From Nocardia concava NBRC 100430 (GTDB lineage Bacteria; Actinomycetota; Actinomycetes; Mycobacteriales; Mycobacteriaceae), in NCBI RefSeq assembly GCF_000308815.1, contig NZ_BAFX01000108.1:62001-126000 (forward strand): a stretch of 64,000 nucleotides of DNA. The letters are read 5' to 3'. Both the position numbers and the translations under genes were made by a program. Under the pieces are notes generated by a model. The model had not been told where the DNA came from, did not search any database, and worked only from the letters and a program-made list of their open reading frames with translations. Positions 1 through 8,291 of this stretch are shown here, piece by piece. Each line of letters begins with the position of its first letter. Position 1 is the first letter of the stretch.

Positions 1-788
1 TCCGCGCGCAGGGTCTGACCGTCGTGCCGACCATGCTGCAGCGCATCCTGGATCTGCCGGAGGAGACCCTCGCCAAGTACCAGCCGTCGGAGACCCTCAA
101 GGTCATCTTCGCCGCCGGTTCGGCGATCCCGCCGGACGTCGTCACCCGCACCCTCGACTACTTCGGTGACTCGCTCTACAACGTGTACGGCTCCACCGAG
201 TGCGCGGTCATGACCGTGGCCCAGCCCGCCGAGCTGCGCAAGGCCCCGACCACCGCGGGCAAGCCGCCGGTCGGCATCCGCATCGCGCTCTACGACGAGA
301 ACCGCAACCGCATCACCGCCCCGAACGTGACCGGCACGATCTTCATCGAGAACGGGCACTCGTTCAAGCAGTACACCGACGGGCGCACCAAGGAGTACGT
401 GGACGGGCTCATGTCCTCCGGAGACGTCGGTCACTTCGACACCGACGGGCTGCTGTTCATCGACGGCCGCGACGACGACATGATCGTCTCCGGCGGCGAG
501 AACGTCTTCCCGCAGGAGGTCGAGAACCTGCTGTCCAACCGTCCCGACATCCTCGAGGCGGCCGTGGTCGGCGTGGACGACCGCGACTTCGGAAAGCGGC
601 TGCGCGCCATCGTGGTTCCGGGGCCGGACTCCAAGCGGGACGTGCAGGAGATCAAGGACTATGTGAAGGAGAACCTGGCGCGCTACAAGGTGCCGCGCGA
701 GGTCATCTTCCTCGACGAGCTGCCGCGCAACGCGACCGGGAAGTTGCTGCGCAAGCCGCTGATCGAGATGGAAGTCACGGAGAACTAG
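1..788 (+). CDS. Acyl-CoA synthetase (AMP-binding, FadD type), C-terminal part
   Basis: This is the 3' part of an adenylate-forming acyl-CoA ligase. The frame is open from base 3 and the start lies left of the window. Such enzymes activate fatty acids to acyl-AMP and then acyl-CoA. The core motif VYGSTE is visible near base 185. The adenylation hinge region follows (SGDVGHFDTDGLLFIDGRDDD), and the C-terminal ATGK motif carries the catalytic lysine in RNATGKLLRKPL just before the stop. The C-terminal subdomain is complete, so the gene is cut only by the window edge. The substrate cannot be told from this part; long-chain or FadD2/FadD12-like enzymes fit best. A palindromic repeat begins 6 nt after the stop. 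Confidence 0.9.
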   Translation, partial: RAQGLTVVPTMLQRILDLPEETLAKYQPSETLKVIFAAGSAIPPDVVTRTLDYFGDSLYNVYGSTECAVMTVAQPAELRKAPTTAGKPPVGIRIALYDENRNRITAPNVTGTIFIENGHSFKQYTDGRTKEYVDGLMSSGDVGHFDTDGLLFIDGRDDDMIVSGGENVFPQEVENLLSNRPDILEAAVVGVDDRDFGKRLRAIVVPGPDSKRDVQEIKDYVKENLARYKVPREVIFLDELPRNATGKLLRKPLIEMEVTEN

Positions 789-793
789 CCAAC

Positions 794-866
794 GTCATTC
801 CGGCGTGCTTTTGGCCGGAATCCACGGCGGTAGTGGAGATCCCGGCCAAAAGCACGCCGGGATGAC
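794..866. repeat. 73-nt palindromic repeat (REP/terminator-like hairpin)
   Basis: The left arm (GTCATTCCGGCGTGCTTTTG, continuing GCCGG, 794-818) is an almost perfect complement of the right arm (841-866, ending CGCCGGGATGAC). The inner part ATCCAC...GTGGAGAT also pairs. The whole forms one long hairpin between a stop codon and the next start at 882. There is no T-run, so it is either a bidirectional terminator or a copy of a dispersed palindromic repeat of the GTCATYCCGGC type. Its status as a genome-wide repeat is inferred, because only one copy was seen here. Confidence 0.75.
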
Positions 867-881
867 GGGGATTGTCACCCC

Positions 882-1475
882 ATGGCTATTATTCACCGCG
901 TGAAGACCCGATCCGGCCGCTCCAGAGCGCATTCCCGCAGTGATGCTGCGGTTTTGCGTGGTGGGGCGGCCGGTTCGGTTTCCGGGGCGCTCGCGGTGGC
1001 CGCGCACGGCTTCGTCTCGGGGGCCGCGCCCCTGGAAACGGGACCGTTGACGCTGCTGGTCGCCGCCTCGGCCGCGGTCGGCGCGACGGTCGCCAGCGTG
1101 AACGCGCTGCGCAGCACCGCGCTCGGCCTGGTGGTCGCGCTCATCGGCGGGCAGATGCTGGGTCACTTCAGCATGATGTGGGGCTCGCCGGGACACAGCT
1201 CGCACATGCACCATCACGCCTCGATGTGGAGCCCGGCCATGCTGGGCGCGCACATCGTGGGCGCCTGCGTGGCGGCCGTCGTCATTCTGGGCGCGGAGGC
1301 GGCCTATCGGATCGGCACCACCGTGCTGGCCTGGGCGCTGCCGCTGCCGATTTCACTGCCGGTGCTGTCCGGGCCGCCGCGGCTGCCCATCGCGCACCGG
1401 GATCTGGTCGTGCTGCGCATCTTCGCGGCCGACGTCTTCCGCACGCGGGGACCACCCGCGCTCGTTCGAGGCTGA
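882..1475 (+). CDS. His/Met-rich multi-pass membrane protein
   Basis: A 197-aa protein of unknown function. Hydrophobic segments occur at about residues 27-48, 54-70, 78-94 and 120-152, consistent with four or five membrane helices. Between the third and fourth lies a His/Met cluster (H95, M98, M99, H105, H108, M109, H110-H112, M115), which looks like a metal-binding loop. The basic tail ends in RTRGPPALVRG. It lies about 240 nt upstream of a PepSY membrane protein that also carries a His-rich loop, which suggests a shared role in copper or iron handling. That role is inference; no named family was recognised with certainty. The start ATG follows directly after the palindromic repeat. Confidence 0.7.
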   Translation: MAIIHRVKTRSGRSRAHSRSDAAVLRGGAAGSVSGALAVAAHGFVSGAAPLETGPLTLLVAASAAVGATVASVNALRSTALGLVVALIGGQMLGHFSMMWGSPGHSSHMHHHASMWSPAMLGAHIVGACVAAVVILGAEAAYRIGTTVLAWALPLPISLPVLSGPPRLPIAHRDLVVLRIFAADVFRTRGPPALVRG

Positions 1476-1714
1476 TTCCCCTATTTCACCCGGGCACACG
1501 GACTTTCGCGTCCGTGTGAACTGCGCTGTACGCCCGCGACCGTCGCGGCGGTGTCATGCGCGTCCCGGCATTCCATGACCGCAGTGCGCACCGGTGGCAG
1601 TCGGATGCGTGCCATGAGGGGGTCATGGCACGCCCGGACCACGCACCGCGTCGACACATCGTTCCCCTGTACCTGCCGTCCCCGGGTGTTCCCTCGAACC
1701 CGAAAGACCCTCTG

Positions 1715-3190
1715 GTGACAATCACTGAGAGCGGTGTCGATCAGGCACCGCCGTCCTCCCCTACCCAGACGACGGAACCGCCGTCGCCCGGGAAAACTCC
1801 GAAACGAAGCATCGGCAACGCCTTCCAGGCGCTGATGCTGCGACTGCACTTCTACGCCGGCGTCTTCGTCGCACCGTTCATCCTGATCGCGGCCGTGACC
1901 GGTGCGCTGTACGCGATCTCGCCGACGCTGGAGAACATCACCTCCAGCGGTCTGCTGCACACCGATTCGACCGGTCCGGCCAAGCCGCTGAACGAACAGA
2001 TCGCCGCGGCACAGACGGTCGAGCCGAAGCTGGCGCTGGTGGCGGTGGCCCCCGGACAGAACACCGGCGACACCACCCGGGTGATCTTCAGCGAACCGTC
2101 GCTGGGCGCATCCGAGCGGCGCGCGGTGTTCGTCGACCCGGTGACCGCGCAGCCGGTGGGCGACAGTGTCGTCTACGGCAGCTCGGGCGCGCTGCCCATG
2201 CGCACCTGGATCGACAAGCTGCACAAGGATCTGCACCTGGGCGATGTCGGCCGCTACTACAGCGAGATCGCGGCCTCCTGGATGTGGCTGGTGGCGCTGG
2301 CCGGGCTGGTGCTCTGGTACCGCCGGGTGCGGGCGCGACGCGAGAAGCGTTCGGCCGCTTGGCTGGTGCGCCCGGATCGGTCGCGGCCGCGGGCGCGCAC
2401 GCTGAATTGGCATGCGGTGGTGGGCGTCTGGATCCTGCCGGTGATCCTGCTGCTGTCGGTGACCGGCATGACCTGGTCGAAGTACGCGGGCGAGAACGTC
2501 ACGCAGCTGCGCAAGACCATGAGCTGGACCACGCCCGCGGTGAGCGCGAAGCTGCCGGGGACGGGTGGTCCGGCCATGTCCGCGGGCGGTGAACACGATC
2601 ACCACGGTGGCGGTGCGGCCGCGCCGATGCCCGCGGCCGACAAGGCCCGGCTCGTCGACACCGTCTACGGCGTCGCGCGGGCCAATGGACTGACCGGTCC
2701 GATCGAGATCAGCATCCCGGCCAAGGACGGCATGGCTTTCGTGGCACAGGAGCTGCGCCGCCCCGGCCAGTACACCCGCGATGCCATCGCGGTGGACGGC
2801 GCGACCGGCAATGTCACCGACAAGCTGCCCTACGCCGACTGGCCGCTGATGGCCAAGCTCACCAACTGGGGCATCCAGTTCCACATGGGTCTGATGTTCG
2901 GCCTGGCCAATCAGCTGTTGCTGCTGGCCGTCATGGTCGGGCTCGGCACCGTGATCGTGCGCGGCTACCTCATGTGGTGGCGGCGCCGCCCGACCAAGGA
3001 GTCCAGGCTCTCGGTCGGCAAGGCGCCGCGCCGGGCCATCGCGCAGACTCCGCTGATCCTGCTCGTGCCGCTGGCCGCGGCCGGGATCGTGATCGGCTGG
3101 TTCGCGCCGATGATCGGCATTCCGCTGCTGGCGTTCCTGGTGATCGACGTGCTGGTGGGTGTGGGAGCCCGCCTGCGCAAGACCGCCTGA
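1715..3190 (+). CDS. PepSY-associated transmembrane protein (PiuB-like)
   Basis: A PepSY-TM family membrane protein of about 490 aa. Four or five membrane segments are clear: LHFYAGVFVAPFILIAAVTG near the N-terminus, then around ASWMWLVALAGLVLWY, HAVVGVWILPVILLLSVTG, GLANQLLLLAVMVGLGTVIV and a C-terminal pair. Histidines in the first helices (RLHFYAG, LHKDLHLGD, LNWHAVVG, QFHMGL) match the conserved pattern of iron-uptake or reductase-associated PiuB proteins. An external loop near residue 295 carries EHDHHGGG. GTG 1715 is preferred because it gives a short Pro-rich cytoplasmic N-terminus. ATG 1625 is the alternative, but its GAGGGGG sits too close. Role: probable metal or siderophore reduction at the membrane, by family. 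Confidence 0.8.
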   Translation: MTITESGVDQAPPSSPTQTTEPPSPGKTPKRSIGNAFQALMLRLHFYAGVFVAPFILIAAVTGALYAISPTLENITSSGLLHTDSTGPAKPLNEQIAAAQTVEPKLALVAVAPGQNTGDTTRVIFSEPSLGASERRAVFVDPVTAQPVGDSVVYGSSGALPMRTWIDKLHKDLHLGDVGRYYSEIAASWMWLVALAGLVLWYRRVRARREKRSAAWLVRPDRSRPRARTLNWHAVVGVWILPVILLLSVTGMTWSKYAGENVTQLRKTMSWTTPAVSAKLPGTGGPAMSAGGEHDHHGGGAAAPMPAADKARLVDTVYGVARANGLTGPIEISIPAKDGMAFVAQELRRPGQYTRDAIAVDGATGNVTDKLPYADWPLMAKLTNWGIQFHMGLMFGLANQLLLLAVMVGLGTVIVRGYLMWWRRRPTKESRLSVGKAPRRAIAQTPLILLVPLAAAGIVIGWFAPMIGIPLLAFLVIDVLVGVGARLRKTA

Positions 3191-3231
3191 TCCAGTTCTG
3201 ATCCACCTCTGATTTAGAAACCGCTGAGCGA

Positions 3232-3249
3232 CACGGCCTCCGGGCCGTG
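3232..3249 (+). terminator. Hairpin after PepSY gene
   Basis: CACGGCC (3232-3238) and GGCCGTG (3243-3249) form a perfect 7-bp stem with a 4-nt loop, 42 nt after the PepSY stop. No T-run follows, as is usual for this GC-rich group. Confidence 0.55.
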
Positions 3250-3270
3250 CCGCCGGACGGTCACATCTTC

Positions 3271-3300
3271 ACACGGCTCACGCACATACAAGAGCCGTGT
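3271..3300. promoter_or_regulatory. 9-bp inverted repeat upstream of secreted protein
   Basis: ACACGGCTC (3271-3279) is perfectly complementary to GAGCCGTGT (3292-3300), with a 12-nt spacer. It ends 43 nt before the ATG at 3344. It could be an operator, a 5' UTR hairpin, or a second terminator stem for the upstream gene. The sequence does not decide between these. Confidence 0.45.
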
Positions 3301-3343
3301 CCATTCGTGCGGACCCTGACCCGCACCGACGAAAAGAATCCTG

Positions 3344-4066
3344 ATGAAGCTCAACAAGTTCGCCGTGTCCGCCGCCCTCGTCACGACCGCGCTCGGGGTG
3401 ACCGCCGGAACCGTGAACGCCGCACCCGCCACCACCGACGCGGGTGTCGTCAACTACACCGCCGATGCCGGCGAGCGGGGCCTGGTCATCCGCACCGACG
3501 CCGGGTCGCTGGTGGTGGACAACGGTGTGCTGAAGATCAAGGCAGCCGACGGCACCACCGTCGCGGGCACCGAATTGTCCTTCCGCGTAGACGATTACGT
3601 CTTCCCGATCGCCGCCGACATCCACGACCGCGTCGCCACCCTCACGCCCCAGTTCGACGCCGCGCACGCGGTCTACAAGCCGGTCGCCCTCCCCTTCGAG
3701 AACAGCGCGCCCTGGAAGACGGACTACGAGCGTGAGCAAGCCGCCTGGAGCCGCATGACCAGCACCCTCTCCATGGGCGCCACCATCGGCACCCTCGCCG
3801 GTGGCCTCGGCGGCGCGGCCCTCGGCTGCCTGCTCGGCGCAGTCGGCGCCGCAGGCCTCGTCACCCTCGGCTCCGCCGGCGTCCTCGCCGCCATGTTCGT
3901 CCCCCTGCTCGGCGCCGCCGGCACCGGCTGCCTGATCGGCGCTGCCGCCGTCGGCTTCCTCGGCACCATCGCCGGCCAACTGTTCGTCACCGCCCCGGTC
4001 GCGATTGCCGCCGCCGTCCAGTACTTCACGACGATCAACCAGCCCTCGATCAACGTGGCGAAGTAG
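3344..4066 (+). CDS. Secreted protein with glycine-zipper C-terminal domain
   Basis: A 240-aa exported protein of unknown function. The N-terminus MKLNKFAVSAALVTTALGVT and the AxA-type cleavage site NAAPA form a standard signal peptide. The middle (about 30-125) is a soluble beta-rich region. The last 110 residues are hydrophobic and full of small residues, with repeated GxxxG/AxxxG steps (GTLAGGLGGAALGCLLGAVG and similar), plus two cysteines that could pair. This glycine-zipper pattern suggests membrane insertion or oligomerisation in the cell envelope. Similar proteins are, to my knowledge, common in Nocardia and unannotated. It stands alone between hairpins at 3271-3300 and 4081-4116. Confidence 0.75.
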   Translation: MKLNKFAVSAALVTTALGVTAGTVNAAPATTDAGVVNYTADAGERGLVIRTDAGSLVVDNGVLKIKAADGTTVAGTELSFRVDDYVFPIAADIHDRVATLTPQFDAAHAVYKPVALPFENSAPWKTDYEREQAAWSRMTSTLSMGATIGTLAGGLGGAALGCLLGAVGAAGLVTLGSAGVLAAMFVPLLGAAGTGCLIGAAAVGFLGTIAGQLFVTAPVAIAAAVQYFTTINQPSINVAK

Positions 4067-4080
4067 CCCAAAGCGCGGCG

Positions 4081-4116
4081 CCGTCGACCGATCGACCATC
4101 CACGATCGGTCGACGG
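4081..4116 (+). terminator. 14-bp perfect hairpin at left edge of accessory island
   Basis: CCGTCGACCGATCG (4081-4094) pairs without mismatch with CGATCGGTCGACGG (4103-4116) around an 8-nt loop, 14 nt after the stop at 4066. It probably ends transcription of the secreted-protein gene and separates it from the island operon. Composition changes right after it. Confidence 0.65.
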
Positions 4117-4186
4117 TACCGCGATCGCGGCTGACCGATCCGTCGATAGGATCCGTCTGCCGCTGCGCACGGCCTCCGCACGTGTC

Positions 4187-4471
4187 ATGCTGACTAGCGA
4201 CAATCGAACCAGCACCTTCGACTGTATCCACGAAATACCTTGGGAGCACTACACTGTCGCGCCAGGCATCGATTCAGTAACAAAATACTTGGCATCCTGC
4301 GAGCGGCTTTCCAACAGGGCCACAGTGGCTTTCAGGGGGATCGAGCTCACCGAGGCATCAGTGTGGATCTCCCAAGCAGCCTTACAGCCGGGGGATGGTG
4401 ATGACTCTCTTTTCGCTACCGATCGTTCTACCTCGATCGACGCACTACTCCAGGCTCGCAATACTCCCTGA
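4187..4471 (+). CDS. Small protein opening the Hsp70-TIR operon
   Basis: A 94-aa protein of unknown function at the head of the island operon. The sequence looks protein-like (WEHYTVAPGIDSVTKYL, then TVAFRGIELTEASVWISQAA), with alternating hydrophobic and charged residues and no signal peptide or membrane helix. ATG 4187 has no good ribosome site. The 3' end overlaps the next gene by 71 nt in another frame, which weakens the call. Because it is co-directional and begins only 71 nt after the hairpin at 4081-4116, it may be a genuine small partner of the chaperone module or a translated leader. Confidence 0.45.
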   Translation: MLTSDNRTSTFDCIHEIPWEHYTVAPGIDSVTKYLASCERLSNRATVAFRGIELTEASVWISQAALQPGDGDDSLFATDRSTSIDALLQARNTP

Positions 4472-4838
4472 GTCCACCGCCGAGGAAATTCGAGCCGCCG
4501 CCGCCCGTCTGGACGCACGTTTGCGGGCCGAAGCCAGATCGGAGGCAGACCTGGCCGAGGCGCACCGCATCAGCCTGGAGAGCCAGGCGGGACGAACCGA
4601 GCACGACACCGCGCTCCCGCCGCTTCTACTGATGCGACTCGAGCCCACCTGGAATTCGATCTTCGAGGATCGAGGCGCCGAGTTGGCCGTCTTGCGAAGG
4701 GAGATAGAGAACTTCCTGCTTCGTGCGGGCGAAGTAGTTCGCCGCCCAACCGATGTCGACCGCACGGACTTTACGAACGACTACACGTATTGCGGACTCA
4801 TCGACGACAACTGTGCTGAGGTGGACACCGATGACTGA
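4401..4838 (+). CDS. Degenerate J-domain-like co-chaperone candidate
   Basis: A 145-aa protein directly before the Hsp70 gene. The N-terminal half resembles a J-domain layout: an aromatic-L-x-L opening (THYSRLAILPESTAEEIRAA), a long helix, then an ALSDPxKRxxYD-like segment (LESQAGRTEHD). The HPD tripeptide that stimulates Hsp70 ATPase is absent. A following PPLLLMRLEPTW...F...LRREIENFLL block looks like a conserved tail. J-like identity is inference from this layout and from the neighbour. ATG 4401 has GGGGG at 4390-4394 with six bases between; ATG 4395 is too close to it. The stop overlaps the Hsp70 start by 8 nt, so translation is probably coupled. Confidence 0.65.
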   Translation: MTLFSLPIVLPRSTHYSRLAILPESTAEEIRAAAARLDARLRAEARSEADLAEAHRISLESQAGRTEHDTALPPLLLMRLEPTWNSIFEDRGAELAVLRREIENFLLRAGEVVRRPTDVDRTDFTNDYTYCGLIDDNCAEVDTDD

Positions 4839-6804
4839 GCCGCTGCATCGAGTCATCGGAATCGACCTCGGTACGACGTACTCCGCGGTCGCCGCTTACA
4901 GGCCCGACGATTATTCCCCTGAGATCCTGACCGATCCTGACCTCGAGGGTCCGGCTTCCATTGCGACACCATCGGTCGTGAGACTCGAGTCGGCCACTGG
5001 GAGCCTAATTGTCGGGCATCCGGCCAAGAACGCGATCGCAGACGAGAGCTTGCTCGGCGATACGATCATCGAGGTCAAGCGTGAGATGGGCTGTGTTTTC
5101 GACAAAGCATCGCTGGAAGCGAATGGAGCAGCGGGAATCTTCGAGACCGACGACCCGGTCCACGTTCGACTCGGAGCGCGGTGGTTCCGGCCGCAGGAGA
5201 TCAGCGGGCTCATTCTCATGCACATCAAGAAGGTCGCCGAAAGAAGGATCGGATGCGAGATCCACGACGCGGTGGTCACCGTTCCCGCGTATTTCACTGA
5301 AAAGCAAAAGAAGGCAACAGAAGAAGCAGCGCTGCTCGCCGGTCTACATCCTCGTCAACTTATCCCCGAACCCACCGCGGCCGCGATTGCCTACGGCGTG
5401 GACCGGGCGGAATCCGAACGAAGGATCTACCTTGTCTTCGACTTGGGAGGTGGAACGTTCGACGTCTCGATCATTGAGACCCGCGAGAATCAGATAGAAG
5501 TAATCGCTACGGCCGGCGACCAGCGTTTGGGTGGCGGAGATTTTGACAATGCGATAGTCGAATGGATTGGCCGACAAGTCGACCTGCGCCGACTAGTGGA
5601 GCCCAAGAGACTCCGAGTGAAAGCGCTTGCGGAACAGGCGAAAAGGGATCTGTCGCTCAGAAGTTCGACGACGATCGACCTGGGTGCCGATGGCGGCAAA
5701 ATCGTGCTGACTCGCGCCGATTTCGAATCAGCCATCCGGCCCTTTCTCGACCGAACACTGCGCCAGGTAGACGAGTCCCTCGTCCTTGCCGAGCAAGCAA
5801 AAGGATTGGGCCGGAACGAGATCGACGCGATCCTTCTGGTTGGTGGCTCGACTCGCATACCGTGCGTTCGACAGATGCTCCTCGACCACTTCGAGCAGGA
5901 AGAGGCCTTCGTCCGTGGTGATGCCAACCCCGATACGCTGGTCGCACGCGGGGCAGCGATTCTAGCTTACCGATTCGAGCCCAGCGCCGAGTTCGACATG
6001 GAAGCCAGGCCCACTGCCGAGCGAGAAGAGCAGAACTACGACGAACCGCTGTCGATCACACTCATTACGGAACACACTCTTGGAGTCGCGAACAACGACG
6101 GCGGCGTTGTACCACTCATCCCGCGTGGAACGAAAATTCCAGCGAGCCAGACCAAGACCCTGACCAACCCCTCACTGGCAGAGCACCTCGAAATTGCGAT
6201 CTACCAAGGCGAGAGCGATCAGCAGGCCGACAATACCTTCGTAGGCACGATTCACCTGGATGCCGTTGAACCTCGCCCCGAGGGCTTCCATCATTTTGAT
6301 ATCCGAATCTCATTGGACATCAACGGCTTACTCGATCTGAGAGTGAAGCACCGCAACACCGGCAAGGATTACCAGGCATTCTTCGAGCAAAGCACGCGAA
6401 TTGGCGAGCCAGACAAGCTGAATGAAAGCCGACGGGCGCTCCTGGGCGTCTTCACGAAGGACGAACGCACGAATGTAGTCAGCGACCATACTGGCCCTGC
6501 CCACTCCTTCGATCTGCCACGACCGGTGGAGATGATTCCAGCTCCCGAAGCACTTTCAGGGCCCACGGAACCCAGGACCTCACCATTGCCCGAGGCGGTG
6601 GCATCGAGTGAAGCTTCCGATATTCCTCCTGAGTATCGCCGTCTCGTCAAGAACGTCCGCCGATATCTTGCCAATGATCCGGTGCCGGATCTCGATCGTG
6701 CGCTACAACAACTGATTTCAGCTATCGAGTCACAGGCTGCCACGCGCGAACTGGAGGAGTACGCAGACCGACTCGAGGACGTCTATGACAACCTTCGCAG
6801 ATGA
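4831..6804 (+). CDS. Hsp70/DnaK-like molecular chaperone
   Basis: A 657-aa Hsp70-family ATPase. Nucleotide-binding signatures are intact: IGIDLGTTYSAVA (residues 9-21), VVTVPAYFTEKQKKATEEA (about 152-170), EPTAAAIAYG, the phosphate-2 loop LVFDLGGGTFDVSI (about 204-217), and LLVGGSTRIPCVRQM (about 334-348). A substrate-binding beta domain follows (about 408-520; HTLGVANNDGGVVPLIPRGT). A long linker rich in Pro/Glu/Ser then leads to a short helical C-terminus instead of the usual lid and EEVD-type end. It differs from housekeeping DnaK, which would sit with grpE and dnaJ. ATG 4831 is chosen for GAGGTG at 4818-4823. The gene overlaps both neighbours (8 and 20 nt), which marks it as the ATPase core of this operon. 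Confidence 0.92.
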   Translation: MTEPLHRVIGIDLGTTYSAVAAYRPDDYSPEILTDPDLEGPASIATPSVVRLESATGSLIVGHPAKNAIADESLLGDTIIEVKREMGCVFDKASLEANGAAGIFETDDPVHVRLGARWFRPQEISGLILMHIKKVAERRIGCEIHDAVVTVPAYFTEKQKKATEEAALLAGLHPRQLIPEPTAAAIAYGVDRAESERRIYLVFDLGGGTFDVSIIETRENQIEVIATAGDQRLGGGDFDNAIVEWIGRQVDLRRLVEPKRLRVKALAEQAKRDLSLRSSTTIDLGADGGKIVLTRADFESAIRPFLDRTLRQVDESLVLAEQAKGLGRNEIDAILLVGGSTRIPCVRQMLLDHFEQEEAFVRGDANPDTLVARGAAILAYRFEPSAEFDMEARPTAEREEQNYDEPLSITLITEHTLGVANNDGGVVPLIPRGTKIPASQTKTLTNPSLAEHLEIAIYQGESDQQADNTFVGTIHLDAVEPRPEGFHHFDIRISLDINGLLDLRVKHRNTGKDYQAFFEQSTRIGEPDKLNESRRALLGVFTKDERTNVVSDHTGPAHSFDLPRPVEMIPAPEALSGPTEPRTSPLPEAVASSEASDIPPEYRRLVKNVRRYLANDPVPDLDRALQQLISAIESQAATRELEEYADRLEDVYDNLRR

Positions 6805-8284
6805 ACCCGTCGAGCAGATCGAAGAGCAGCTAGGATGCGTTCGCGTCGGCGCCGGAATGTGGGGAACCGTGTACCGCGGGTTGAACGGACCTCGCTGGCA
6901 TCGACTGATCCCGAGCCACGAGCTCGACTTCCATCAGCGTGCGGCCGTCAACGAATGGCGTACACGGCCACGGCGAGCGACGCTCGCACCGCTCGTCGCG
7001 AGCGATCAGAAGCAGCTCGGCGACCTATGGTTTCAGGTGGTCAGCTACGAGGCTCTGGCAGATCGAAGTCTCGCCGATATGATCGCCCGACCCGACCCTC
7101 GCGATGGGATCGATGCGGTAAGTGCGGCGCTGCGGGAGCTGCCTCGATGGTGGCAGGCTACAGGCGCAGGTGTGATGCCCATGCCTGCCGACATCGTATT
7201 TGTCGACAGCCAACCGCTGCTTCTCAGCCTGCCCCCATTCGGCCCGCCCTCGATCGATCAACTCTCCGCAGAGCCGCTACGCATCGCAAGCTTGGCGCCC
7301 GAACTCGTCTGTGGCACAACGGATCCTCAACAATCGACCGATCTGTTCGCCTTCGTGGCCATGGCTCTTCAATGCTTCGGTCGGTCCGTCGGTGGGACAT
7401 TCGACTCGATGATGCACCGGGCTGCCTGCGCCCCAGTACATTCCGATAACCGACTGCCGTTCTGGATGCAGCGCACCAAGGCCATCACCGATACCTACGA
7501 TTGGCTGATCCAACTGGCAGGGCCAGACGTCGTGCCGCGGAACGAAACAGATCCGTTGGATGTGGCCGCCCAGCTCGACATCGCAAGCGAGGCGATGGAT
7601 CCGTACTATGCGGTATCCACTCTACGAAAGCTGGGCCAGCACAGCGAAGCGGTGTTGTTGGCACATGCAATTCCAATCGACAGCCGTGGTGCACCTCGGC
7701 GCACATCGGTCTACGACGCACTCCTGCTCGCGGCGAAGGTCGCGACCGACGAGCTCCACGACCCTCACGAGGCACTTTCTCTGTTGGACCGCGCCATTCG
7801 ATTCGCACCGGATGGACCGAGCGCGTATGAGATGCAGATATTGCTGATCAGCGAACTCATGCAGCAGGGAATCGATGATCATTCCGACGATGCCATCCGA
7901 CGCGCCTTCGCACACCTTCCGGAAGGGACCCGCCGCAGCACCGCACATCCAGTCACGGTTTACCTAATCGAGCGAGCCAAACGCCTGATCACCCAGGGCG
8001 ACAATGAGCTTGCCCGAACGATTCTCATCGAGGCCAATAATCTCGCATACATTTGGCTGTACGACCGTGGCAGCCTGCAATGGTCGAACATCGAACTCCT
8101 ACTCGATTACGGGGAGACCTTTCAGCTACTAGGTCGCGCAGCAGAAGCCAAGCAAGTTCTCTTGGGGGTCGAACCGAGCCTGCAACGATTGGACGTGAGC
8201 CGCCAGATGTCATCTTCTCAGCTCCAAAAATATGCGCGACGACTTGGTGATCTGATGCGCCGACTGGACGACCCGGGCTGGTGA
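6785..8284 (+). CDS. Pseudokinase-TPR protein
   Basis: A 499-aa protein, translationally overlapped with the Hsp70 gene by 20 nt. Residues about 15-200 follow a protein-kinase fold pattern: a glycine-loop-like VGAGMWGTVYRGL (21-33), a hinge-like FQVVSYEALADRSLADMI, a catalytic-loop position reading PADIVFVDSQPLLLSLPPFG, and LAPELVCG...QSTDLFAFVAMALQCFG in place of the APE and helix-F region. The VAIK lysine, HRD and DFG motifs are missing, so it should be catalytically dead. Residues about 255-490 are helical repeats of TPR type (for example HDPHEALSLLDRAIRFAPDG). By analogy with other pseudokinase-TPR scaffolds, it may sense or tether partners of the Hsp70. Confidence 0.7.
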   Translation: MTTFADEPVEQIEEQLGCVRVGAGMWGTVYRGLNGPRWHRLIPSHELDFHQRAAVNEWRTRPRRATLAPLVASDQKQLGDLWFQVVSYEALADRSLADMIARPDPRDGIDAVSAALRELPRWWQATGAGVMPMPADIVFVDSQPLLLSLPPFGPPSIDQLSAEPLRIASLAPELVCGTTDPQQSTDLFAFVAMALQCFGRSVGGTFDSMMHRAACAPVHSDNRLPFWMQRTKAITDTYDWLIQLAGPDVVPRNETDPLDVAAQLDIASEAMDPYYAVSTLRKLGQHSEAVLLAHAIPIDSRGAPRRTSVYDALLLAAKVATDELHDPHEALSLLDRAIRFAPDGPSAYEMQILLISELMQQGIDDHSDDAIRRAFAHLPEGTRRSTAHPVTVYLIERAKRLITQGDNELARTILIEANNLAYIWLYDRGSLQWSNIELLLDYGETFQLLGRAAEAKQVLLGVEPSLQRLDVSRQMSSSQLQKYARRLGDLMRRLDDPGW

Positions 8285-8291
8285 CCGATCC

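Noticed and set aside
1481..2884. A 467-codon frame opposite the PepSY gene
   Set aside because: Arg/His/Gly-rich with no domain and antisense to a membrane protein with clear helices.
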